Assembly: GCA_013398955.1 (NCBI GenBank)
Contig: VWPU01014840.1
Span: forward strand, 124,001-188,000
Direction of reading: 5' to 3'
DNA length: 64,000 nt
DNA from: Callaeas wilsoni
Taxonomy: Eukaryota; Chordata; Aves; Passeriformes; Callaeidae
Position numbers and translations under genes: made by a program. This document shows, one piece after another, positions 27,201 through 39,200 of the stretch. Position 1 is the first letter of the stretch; each line of letters starts with the position of its first letter. The notes beneath the pieces are model-generated. The model worked only from the letters and a program-made list of their open reading frames with translations. It searched no databases and was not told where the DNA came from.

Positions 27201-30200
27201 ACAGAAATTTGCATACTTAATGTACCTGCATGACATGAGAAATATATCATCTATGAGAACTGCGAGCATGGCGTAGAGGATTTCCCTGTATGCCCTTGAG
27301 GGCAAGTTACACACACAACAATCATAAGTATGGTTATTATGGCACACATAAGAGCCACTACGCATTGCAAAGTTGGGGCTGCGTTCACGAGCAGGGCAGG
27401 ACAATGTTCTCGTCATTCAACGAAGAAAAAGCAGATGTTTGAGCATACATCAAATAACCCTACTGACAGTAAAAAATGCCTGCGGAAAGGCAGAGCAAAC
27501 AACACAAATAGACACTTTGTTAGTTGTGAAGGGGAGATGAGGCTCCATTTTTCAAGGCAGATTTTTGGACTAGCACCTTGTGTTTGTTATGCCATAGCAG
27601 TGCATGAAGGTCATTCTGCTGCAGAGGTAAGGCAAGCTGGCGCTCCAAGTCACATAAAGTGCTGTCCACAGGTTGGACTTGATTGTCTTGGAGGTCTTTT
27701 CCAATCTCATTAATTTTGTGATCCCTGGTGCTATGTCCCCAGAGGCCTGTACAAAATCCAACCAGACTTGGGCAAGCTGATTTTATCGGCTCTGCATAAC
27801 TGAAATGTGTCCCTATGGCTTGAGGATTCAGTGAACCAACTCAGCCTCATGCCATTGCACAAAACATTGCTTTCACATCCACTATTGTCTTGGTTTGCAA
27901 GACAGGTGTCTGCTAAGGAAGGGGGGAGCCTCCTTTGGAATGGAAAATGTAAACTCCTTCCCTCCGAATTATTATAATTTTGAAATTAAGGGGCTCTCAG
28001 GCAAATATATGAGAAGAGGAATAACAGTTCTTTACTAGTATATAAAACAAGGCTAACAAAACAACAGCTGTGGCATTAACTACAAACAGAACCAGGAACC
28101 CAGTGACGGCTGTCTCGGTCGCAGGCGCTTTCCCCTTTGGTGCAGTTCCGGTCACAGCCGGCAGGGGCGCTGGTGGCTCCCGGTGGGCAGGGCAGGTGCG
28201 ATGGCTCCCCCGCGGCTGCAGGGGGCGCTCCGGTGTGAGCTCGGGGAGCACGCGGTGCTGGCGGCTTGAGCGAGACGGGAAGGGATGGAAGAGAGGCTCG
28301 CTTCACAAACGCCCAGGGACAGCCGAGCCCGGTGCCCCAGCAGGACTCTCGGAAGCAGCATGCTGGAAGCTGGAATGGCAGGAGTGAGCACGTCCTGGAG
28401 TGGTGGACGAGATGTATCAGAAGCTCCGTGGCTGTAGCTGGAACTGCAGGACATCTTGGCAGGCAGGGAGCGTGGGGCTACAGTGCAGCGAAAACTCTGA
28501 GCCGAAGAAGGGGTGGGGGGGGGAGCAGCAGCAGAGCAGCTCCAAGCAGGGCAGGGAGAGGCAGGCTCCAGGTCTCAGGCACCCGGGCAGATGATGAAAA
28601 GTCCCTCTTTTAGTGAGGTGGGTGTTAATAAGGTCTCCGTTCAGCGGCTGCTCTCACGAGCAGAGGCTCACTCCATGGCAGAAGAAACAGGACCGGGCTG
28701 GACTACGGTGGTGGCAGTGAATTCCCTTCCCCAAGCAGCAGCTCTGACCATTCTCCTCCAAAGCTGAGAGAGAGAGAAAGCTGGCAGCTGCCCCAGCCCC
28801 ATTTTTTACCACCCCAATTCTAGGGGTGTCTCTGCCCCTCCAGAGAAACCCTCAGATAAGAGAAGTGCAGCCAGATGCCTTCCTCCCCTAAGCCTGGCCA
28901 CTTCTTTTGTTTTTCTTAAGTACCCAGTCGTTACTGTTTCCTAGCAATTTATGGGACAAAATTCCCTAAGTAAAAAGAAACAAAAGGAAAGAACCTAACC
29001 CCCAACAAGCCCCAACAACCCCCAGCAACTTACTTGCTTGTAAGTGACTGCTGGTGGAATGGGCTCATGGACAGTCACTGAAATGAGCCTAAGCTTCCTG
29101 CTCAATAAGCAGAGTATTTTGGGATTGTACTTTTGCACACTATCAACCTACCTTTGCCCTTCTGTTCAAAGTGGCAGGATTTGAGACAGTGCATTAGCTG
29201 GTTCTTTGGGGAAGCAGTGGGTTCAGGATGTATTTGGTCCTCGTTTGTCCTCATGAGGAGTGAACAGACTCTTGGGATACGTGCACGTGGCAGGAGTATC
29301 ACAGATGAAAACTCTCCAATGTATATTTGAAAGAATGCCATAAGTATGTGCCCAAAACCTTAGGTGTGGTGTTCTTTTTGGAATGAAGTCTAAATAAATA
29401 ACTGAGGTTAATCTAATTTTCATTAAATCTCTGAGTACCCCAAGCTACTATAAAGTCAGTGGAAGCCAAGCATGCCTCAACAACATGCCTTATGAAAATG
29501 AGGTTAAACTCTGGTTAAAAGCCTGACATTAAAACCTGTGTTTGAAAATCTCAGTCCATATGTAATCTATGATCACAGTGTAACTTTGATATTGAATCAG
29601 TCAGATGGAATATACCCCATGGCCATGAGCATTTGAATGTCAAATTTAAGTAAGAAATAGCTGTAAAATATGTAAATAATGCTTTTAAATTTTGTCTTGG
29701 TTTGTCCAAAACCTTGGTGTGAGTTCCATCCCAAGCACACAGTGTTTTACCTTGAGAAGAAAAGTGCTTTCTCCTCTAATGCCTATCTCTCCTCTTTTTA
29801 GTTGAAATTTCAAAGGAGGAACTAGACCAAGAAGATCCTTATCTGCATGATGGCTGCAGAGGTGAGTCAGGTGACTAGTCCTACTAGCCAGCTCTTTTGT
29901 GATTGCTTTCAATAAAGTGAAGCCAAATTAGATCTAGAGATTAGCCAAAGCCTTTTGCCTAGGATAGTTATGGGCAAAAAAAACATGAGGAAGAGCCTTT
30001 CCAATGAGTAATGGGCCATTATGTGATGCCTAAATAGTTCCTAAATACAAGGGAGGCATTGTCTCTCACAGTGGAGTCCATCTTATCCAACTGAAGCTGC
30101 GACAATCCATTTAACTTCTACTTAACTTCTAGTGGGTAATACCTCAGAAGTGTCACCCTTGAACCTGTGGGGTACTTTGCATTCTTCAGAATATGGTGAT

Positions 30201-33200
30201 CTAATATTAAATATGTGCATCTTTTATTCTTCTCTTGGTGTTTGAATATCAGGGTGTTTGAATATGAAATTAAACTTGTTTCTGTTTGAGATACATCACC
30301 TGAAAAAAAGGAAGACAAAAGTGGCTATTGTCCTGATTAGTCATGCTGCTCTGCCTCCCTGGAAACGTGCATTTGGAATATTGCTCTGCTAAGTATTCTG
30401 ATTTATTGCTTGTCACATGTGATTTACATGTCTATAAACCTAAACCAGCAGTGATTCATTGTTTTCTGCCAGCATTTCAGAACTCAGAAATGTATTTAGG
30501 ATAAAATCAATTTAATAGGCTTATATTCCAGTTGAAAAATTACTTACCGTGCTCTGTGTTCTACAGCTGTTACACTCTGGAGAGAATGGGAATATCTACC
30601 AGCTCATTAGTGAACCAGAGTCAACAGTGCCTCTTCTCCTTGTCTCCAGTTGCTAATTACAAGAGATGACATAGAAATATGTGTTACATATTTTCCTAGC
30701 ATTATTTCTTCATGTAATCAGTTGTTGTATTTCTCAGTTAACCGGCTGCCTGGAGGAGATGGACTGGTATTGCTAATTGCAAATTGGTGGTTCTGTCTAC
30801 AGTATATTTTCTGATAAACCTGGCATGCCAAAAGTACTTGTAATTTTCTGAACTTTACCAGGGGAAACTTAAATTTCCTAGGCAGTGGAACTTCCAGCAA
30901 TTTGTTTTGGAGCACCTTCACGTTACATGGGGAAATTAATTCTATTCTTCTAACCCTTCCACTACAGGTTTTACTGTGTCAGGATGGAGCTCACAGTATT
31001 AGCAGAGATTCAGAGAGCAGAGGCTGTTGATCTCAACCACAAAACTATGGTTCCACCTAATTTTCAGTGATGCGTTAACGGCTCTGTCCTCATTAGAAAT
31101 TGTTGTACTTAAAAAATTATTTCTAACATATTATAGCTGCAATTGCTCACATGGATTGTGCCTGTCTCACACCTTTTGTTTAATGTGTATCCAGCCATTC
31201 TGAAAAACAGGACATGGGTTCTGTTTGTACTAAGAATATCTGCAGCCTTACAACAAATATTTGTTGTTGGAAGTATATAACCTTTTCTCTATTTTTAGAA
31301 TATAAAACATTTTTAATATTAATTTCTATTTTAACAAGATCAGAAAATGTTTTCTTAATGATGAGCCAAATTTTGTGTATATTCTCTGTAGTATTCTCTT
31401 TCTGTTTATCAGAATAACCCTTCTTGTATTAATTTCTACAGCTTCCGGGGCTTAGCCCTTTCTTTCTTTTGTATACGTGTATTAACTTCTTTTCTAAATA
31501 AATCAGGTATCCTGTAAAATAATGGTTTGTTTCAGTTCCTATGAAGAGCCTGTTAATTACATGAGACTTTTTAACATATCCATTAGGTGGTGGTCCCTGC
31601 TCTCAGCAGTGCAGAGACACAGGATCCAGTTACGTCTGCTCCTGCTTTGTTGGCTATCAGCTTCAACCAGATGGTATCACGTGTGAAGGTAAAAGAAATA
31701 AAGCCATTGTCCTGATTATCAACATTCTTGTTTTAAAAGAGCAAGAATAGATACAAAAATACGCAGAGAGATCAGAATATGTTTATGTCAGCTGGGGAAA
31801 GAGGTGAAGTCATAAAATGTTGATTTGATTGGAGTGTTAAAATTGCTGGAAGATGAAGTTAAGAGAGGGTCAGTGGAAAAGCTGGAGATTTAGAATGGAG
31901 AAGAGGCAAAGTTTGAATTTGTTGTTGTGAATAAAACCAAAATAAAATACCTATTCTGTCTTGTAACAGTAGATTGTAATTGATAAAGCAGACAAATAGA
32001 GTAGGATTCTTTAGCTTGTTAAGGACACAACTGACAGAAAGTATAAATGTTCTGGATTCCATGAGTGGTATGGGAGCTGTCAAGGAAGAATTGTTAGTTT
32101 CTCCCAGAGGAAGAACTGGTTCTTCTCCCAGAGTGTGGTCAGGCTCCAAACAGGCTTCCTGGGGAATGGTCACGGCCCCAAGGCTGCCAGGGGTCCAGGA
32201 GTGTTTGGACAATGCTCTCAGGCACAGGGTGAAATTGTTGGGGTGTCTGTGCAGGGCCAGGAGTTGGACTTGATGATCCCTGTGGGTGCCTTCCAACTCA
32301 GCATATTCTAATCTGTGATATCAAATGAAACCGGCTGGGACAGAGGTTGCATTTGACTTCAGGCACGTGCAATGTGACATTTGGTTCTGAGCTAGTGAGT
32401 CCAGGCTCCTGGTTGCTGAGGGATATGAGCCCTTCCAGGGCAGTTTACCTTGCCCATCCTGCACAGCAGTTCAAGGATGACAAGTGTTCTTGATGAAGAG
32501 AGCCTTTTGCTGCCAGTGGCTGAAAATGGAGTCTTAAGAGGCTCAGATACAAACTTCAGATTATAAAATAAATACTGATGATCAGTCAGAGTAACACTAA
32601 CCTAGTTGGACATATAAAAAGGAAGAGCTTTTACATTTAATACACATGGATGTCAGATTTTCTTACGCATTCAAAGTTACAATGAAAAACATTCACAAAG
32701 GAAATGTCTATCAGTAGCTGTAAAGTAGAAAGTCACAGCTTGGCTCAGAGTTCATACTCAGCCATATGTTGGTGAGATGCAGAGCAAGCTGAGAACTTCT
32801 GAAAGTTTGCCTCATTCATATAGTCACTATAATCCGACCATGAAATCACTGAGGTTGGGAAAGACCCTTAAGATCATCGAGTCCAACATAGACCAAACAC
32901 TATCAACTCCACCAGCAGAACATGTCTACACATCCTAGCTGTAACAACCTTAGACGTGTCTGAAGACATCATCTACTACTACACTCAATCAGATAATGTT
33001 GACTCTTTGCTCTCACCCACCTAACCTTCCTCTTCTTAGGTACAGTGAATCAGCAAGTCCTGATTCCAGCAGGGTCCAAATGTCTTTACTGGCTCATGCC
33101 CTGGCAACAGCTGTGTAGTGGGGGGGGTGAGTGTGAGGCCAAACCCACACGTTTGTATTCGGATGCTCAGAGGAATACCTGGTTGGAGGTGTGCCCACAG

Positions 33201-36200
33201 CTAGCCTTCGACCTCGTCTCTTCCCAGGGACTTCATGCTTCTTATTTACTCTCTCTTATTTATTTTTAAATAATTTTGCATATTATAGATATTAACGAAT
33301 GTATCACTGGGACACACAACTGTGGGATTGGACAAACCTGTGTCAATACATTAGGATCCTTCCGCTGTCAGCGGGACACGAGCTGCGGAACTGGTTATGA
33401 GCTAACAGATGACAGTCGTTGCAAAGGTATGTCCTGTGCAGAGAAACTAGAATCTTCCAGGCTTAAGTTAAAAACTAGGCACATCATCATGTCATGCTCT
33501 TTTGCTTTTGGTAAATACATGTGTAACTGAGACACACACTTCAAGGACAGCAGTTTTTCCATCTGTCACCTTTCAGATAACCAGATCAGGCAGCTGGGGG
33601 CTGCTGCAAAGACTTCCAGGAGAGATTACTGTGTTTTACACTGCCAGTTTGTGTTGGATGTTAGGAGCTGGTCTGGGGACTAAAACAGGTGATTATGAAG
33701 GCCCAGCACTCACACTATACACAATTCCCTGGAGATTATTTCTGGCTTGCTCCAGTCTGGTCTGTGGAATTGATTGCTCATTAGTGAGTGGAGTGCCTAA
33801 GTCCTGCTCTTGTAGCATATCTAATGGTTTAGATGCCCCTGAATGAATCAAGTTTGCACATTCTGGAGTGTGAAACAAAGTATGGCAAGTGGAGCAATCA
33901 GGTGATTCAGTTTGAAGACGTGAAGGTAGGTGCATCTTTAGAAAAAGAAAGTAAGGTTTTATCCTTAGGAGATATAATTTGTTACAAAGGGATTCGTTTC
34001 TTAATCACAGCATTCCTACGGATTTAAAAATGTAAATAGACTGAAATCACTGTTCTTGACTAGCAATGTTTGAACACAAAAGTAACAGTGTTTCTTACTA
34101 AAAAAGTTACTTATTTCAAGTTCCATCTAGCTTAAAGAATGCTGTTATGTGCATCCATAACTTCACCTGACATGCTGCCTTTACGGAGATATAAATTAGC
34201 AGCAAACTCCAGCTGATGTGGAATTGGTTTTCACTGTGAGAAAGTCTGTTCCCCCCAAGCTTACAATGGTTTATAAATAAACTAATTTCATTCCACTGAG
34301 TAAATTAACCAAAATTTTAGGTAAGGTTTTGCTGTAGGAACTGATCAGTGATGAATAATAAATAGATTTAATAAAAAAGCTGATGAACAAACTCCAATGC
34401 AAACCTGCAGAACCATCAGGCAATGTTTTTGAAAGTATCATGGTGTAACTGTGATCTCTTTGAAGTAACACTTCTGTTGGTTTGAATGACATCAGATTTA
34501 GGCCAACAAATAGCTTACTGGCAAGTATTAATATCTTTCTCTGTTGGGAAAAAAGGAGTACAGATATTAAATTATGCATTATTAGTGCATTAAATTATGC
34601 ATTAATGTTAGAAAGTTCCTATCTGGGTAAGCTATGTTAATAATGTTAATTATTAATGTTATGTTAATAGTGATAAAAATAGAAAATTAATAATCTTCAT
34701 GTATGGTTTTTAAATGCCAAGTAACATGACTTGTGCTACATGTAGAACTCTGCTAAACCCAGTTCAATATTAACCCAACCTAAACTTCGAATGGTCTCCA
34801 CAGTCCTTTCTAAGTCCCACAATGCTCTAGGGCTACTGTTGTATCAACTGCATGAATGAGAAAGCTGAGGTACCCTATTGCTAGAAAGTTTCTGTATTTT
34901 GATTGCTTTAGGAGATTTTATCTCATTGTCAGGTGGCAAACATTAAATTTTAGTTGCTTTTATGTGGACAGGACTACATTAGTGAGTGAAGCCTCATTTG
35001 CCGTTTTCTCTATCTGCTTTACCTGAACAATAATTTATTCACAAATACTTATTGTCTATTCTGAACTGGAGTAGAATATTAAATAAGCAGAAGTCATATT
35101 TATGTGCATTTTAAAGCATGGTAATGCAGGGATATTGCAAGCCTTAATAAGGATGGGAATCAAGGCCAATTAATTCACTCATGAAAGAAATGAACAACAT
35201 CTGCGTTGGATCTGAAGTTAAAATTAAAATTGCACTTGAGTAATTAAATCTTCCTGACTTCAAAGCTAAGCACACTGCTGAATCAAGGCTGAGCAGTGCT
35301 GAATGTGATGCATTAGGTACTCTATAATAATTTTGAGAACTAAACTTGTAAAGCATAATACGCACAGACACATCCCTATATATAATATTAATAACGGAAT
35401 AATAAAAAAAACCTTACCTACCAGGTTTTACTGAAATCTTTTTCGAGGTAATAAGTCAGATTGATCCTGGATCACAAATATTTATTGTCTATTCTGAACT
35501 GGAGTAGAATATTAAATAAGCAGAAGTCATATTTATGTGCATTTTAAAGCATGGTAATGCAGGGATATTGCAAGCCTTAATAAGGATGGGAATCAAGGCC
35601 AATTAATTCCAGGAAGGTATGCTGAGGATTAATCTGTGTGATGATTAACTATGTCTTATGTTTTAAATGTAATAAAAAAAACCTGTTGAATTTCTGCTAA
35701 CAATTTTTTTTTGTGATGTACCAGATATTGACGAATGTGAGACTGGTACTCATAACTGCCCCCCCGATTTTATCTGTCAGAATACTCCAGGATCTTTCCG
35801 CTGCCGACCCAAGCTACAGTGCATGAGTGGGTTTATACAAGATGCACTAGGCAACTGTATTGGTAAGGCATGTTCTTATCTTGGGGAATACTCAAGTGTT
35901 GCCTGGGAGATAAGTTGTAGTTTTGCTGGGTGGATTCTGAGGTGCTCAAGCTATTCTTCATCAGTGTATGCATTGCTCTTTCCTTGGTCCCACAGGTAAG
36001 AGTGACAGATGAAAGCCACTTAAATAACAGACTTAAATACTAGATCGCTATTTTTAATGAGATTGGGTTACCTAAGGTGCTTAGCTGCTTAAGTCTTTGG
36101 GTGTTTTATCTGAAACAAAAGTTTTTAAATATTGTGATATATTTTATCTAACTCTGTCCAAAAGGTTTTAGCCAAAGCTCTGTGTAGAAAGCTGTAATTA

Positions 36201-39200
36201 TGACATCCTCTGCAACACCTTTTGATATTAGTCTGCTTGGTTTTACAGGCATGTAGGTCTTTCCAGACCTGTCCCACGTTACAGCCCATCAAGAATCTTA
36301 CTGTGTATGAGAAAGATGGGATGGTTCTAACATACTGCAGAGAGGGTTTTTGCTTTAAAGACTGATGACAATCTTGTCAGGCCAATGCCTTGTTTCCAAG
36401 ACTCTCCAAAACCAGAATTATAGCCTTCATATAAATACATTAGAATTACTGGTTTCCAGCAGGCTCTATATGGATTTGTCTAATGTGACTTACAAATCTA
36501 TCAGTTATTCCCTTGAGTATTATTTTCAAGTCTCAACTCAGCTTTTAATTCCTCCATTGGTGTAGCAAGTCTTGGACTTGTGGAACTGGCCGAGCAGCAG
36601 CAGCTGCCAAGTTGCACTCATTATCAGCACCTTGTTCTCCTGACCATATCATACCCTGTAGTGTTGAAATCTGACACTGAAAACAGACTGAAAACAAAAT
36701 TGCAGCCATTAAAATGAGGGGAGCCAGTGCCTGTGCACAGCAAGCCCTTTGAAGACGCATGTCTGCCACAGGTAGTGCCAGGTCCATGGCAGCTTGTGGT
36801 TAACTTGCCACCGTGGACACCAGTAAAGCCACATCAATTTGCAGCAGCAATAGATACAGCCCGTAAAATGCATTTCCTCAAAATATTTACCAAAACAGTT
36901 TCACAGCCTAACTTTACGCACTGGGAATCAAATGCTGCCCTATGTGGAGTTGAGGGGATTTTGTTGGTGGATTTGTGGCTCTGATTGTCATGTAGAAGCT
37001 AAGAGCTAGATCAGAACCCGCAGACTGAAGCAGAACTGGTTAAGCTGGTGAACTGAATTGTTCATTAGCTCTTTGTATGTTTAGAGGAGACTTTTAAAGG
37101 CTTTGAAACAAATACAAGTTCTACACGAAATTTCCACTGCTTTTCAGTGGTATCTATGGCTTTTATACCTCCCCAGTCTTCACTGTGGAAGCATTGTATC
37201 AGTGAAGCTAAATGTCATGAATAGCTGTATTCTCCCAGGGGCAGAACTTTTCTCTGAAGGGTTACATAATGAGAGCATCTTACCATGAACCTCTTGAGAT
37301 CGGAAACAGTTACACTGACTTGTGCTCTTGTAGATATCAACGAGTGCCTGAGTACCAACATGCCGTGCCCAGCTGGACAGATCTGTATTAACACTGACGG
37401 CTCCTTTACCTGCCAGCGAATCTCACCCAGCTGTGGCCGAGGTTACCATCTCAATGAAGATGGAACAAGATGCGTAGGTGAGTAACAGTTGGGAAGAAAA
37501 AGCAGTTTTAAGAAAATAACTCACATATATAATTTATGTTCACCAGTTTCTTGCACTTTGCCCAGGTTTTTATCATTCCAACAGTCAATTCTTGATCCTG
37601 TTCTTTCCCTCATGGCAGTCCCAGCAAGTGAACAATGACAAGCATCCACCCTCTGTCCTTCATGTAACTCATGAAACCCTGTATTTTGAGAAGATGAGTA
37701 ATGATTATCAACCCCTATAAATGGCATTGGCTGTGACTGCGTCGATGGAACAATGCTGTGTGGTCCCAAATCTCCTTAGTACAGAGAGATAGCACAAGGT
37801 CAACTTAATGCCCCACAGAAGCCATTCAAGCAACACTGAAAGACATAGATGCCTTTGGCTGGCTTTTAACTGAGGTATCTTTTGCAGAGGCATTTTTGTG
37901 TGTGTTTTCAATTTCTGTGAGTGGCTTATCAAAGCACTACTGATGACTCTGGTTCTCAGACATTTAGACTAGATGCAGATCAGATCCACAAATGTTGAGT
38001 ATGCACAATAAAACAATTTTGCACCTGAATTCCTCCAAAGATTGCCTGATTACTTCATCGCTTTCCTCCCAAGTCCAATCAGCATTAAGGACACCTTAGA
38101 GTGTACCAACCTGCTTTGGTACAAATAGTTTGGATTTGTGACTCTGACTTTGTAAAAGCTGAGAGGATGATAACATCTTGTTTTCCTATTCAAAACACTT
38201 TATGACCACCAGGGCATAAAGAAATATGTTAACGTGTTGCTCTTCTCTCAACTTGCATAGTCAGAAGTGTACTTAAAATCACTTTTTGTTTTAGATGTGG
38301 ATGAGTGCTCATCCTCTAACCAGCCCTGTGGAGAAGGACACATTTGTATCAATGCTCCAGGCAATTACCGCTGTGAGTGCAAAGCTGGCTATACTTTTGA
38401 TGTCATCAGTAGGACGTGTATTGGTAAGTTGCACCTATCAACCTAAATACATGTAGCCATAGCACATACAAAAGGATCCTGTGTAAAGAATGTTACTGCT
38501 CTTTGCATACCCTCTGTCATCATAATGTAAAATTGACTGCTATATTATTTGGATGAATCTAAAACCATATTAAAGAACTGCTGATACTTCAAAGGAAGCT
38601 GTATTAGTATTGTGAACATGTTATCTGCTATCCTGCTAAAAGGTAAGTTTGTGAGAGTGTGTGTAATTGTTTTCTGTGATGTTTTTATAAGCACCTACAG
38701 CAAAAGATTCCTTTGGAAGATCAAAGCAACTTTCTTCTGAATAGATCTAATCCAATTATACTCTGAGGTGCTTCTAAATGAGCATTCTGAGGACTTCTTC
38801 TCTCTCTAGTATGAAATGTAAATCTGGAAAATAACAATCAAGCTTTTATAACCACATTCTTGTCCAGACTGGTACTGCAGTGAGCCAGCCAATCCACAGA
38901 CCTCTCTGTGTTCATCATTGCAGATATCAATGAATGCAGACGCTACCCAGGCCGCCTCTGTGCTCACAAGTGTGAGAATACTCCTGGTTCCTACTATTGC
39001 ACTTGTACCATGGGCTTCAAACTTTCAGCTGATGGTAGATCCTGTGAAGGTACGGCTGTCAGTGCTTTGGTTATGGAGTGTGAGAAACAGCTCATTGCTC
39101 TTTTAGCTGTTTTTTATTTTAGCTTGTAAGATTGCACTGGAATGGCATGAGAAATCATCGCAGTGCAGTCTCTTTGATGACATGAATCCTGCTGTGCTTA

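Larger units (their letters stand above)
26156..29801 (+). other. FBLN1 intron 4
   Basis: This 3.6 kb intron contains a CR1 scrap at 27655-27722 and a long LTR-type element at 27886-29026 with a GC-rich core. The first 1.5 kb is unique sequence with no recognised feature. The acceptor is ctcctctttttag. Confidence 0.9.
31689..33288 (+). other. FBLN1 intron 6
   Basis: The 1.6 kb intron contains a + strand CR1 (32110-32318) and a reversed CR1 fragment (32838-32960). A run of g at 33121-33127 and the rest of the intron show nothing else. The acceptor region gcatattatag is purine-interrupted and looks weak. Confidence 0.88.
33427..35724 (+). other. FBLN1 intron 7
   Basis: This 2.3 kb intron contains two copies of a 138-base direct repeat (35039-35176 and 35472-35609). 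It also has a low-complexity patch at 34555-34690 with several atgttaat-like words. The acceptor is ttttttttgtgatgtaccag. No coding content. Confidence 0.9.

Noticed and set aside
27997..28251. A - strand frame with a hydrophobic membrane-like tail.
   Set aside because: It falls in the LTR-type repeat, and the hydrophobic run comes from repeat sequence. No viral coding domain is present.
28070..28620. The CpG-rich block as FBLN1 exon 1 or its promoter.
   Set aside because: It lies downstream of exons 2-4 and inside a recognised repeat. It cannot hold the canonical first exon, though an alternative promoter is kept as a finding.
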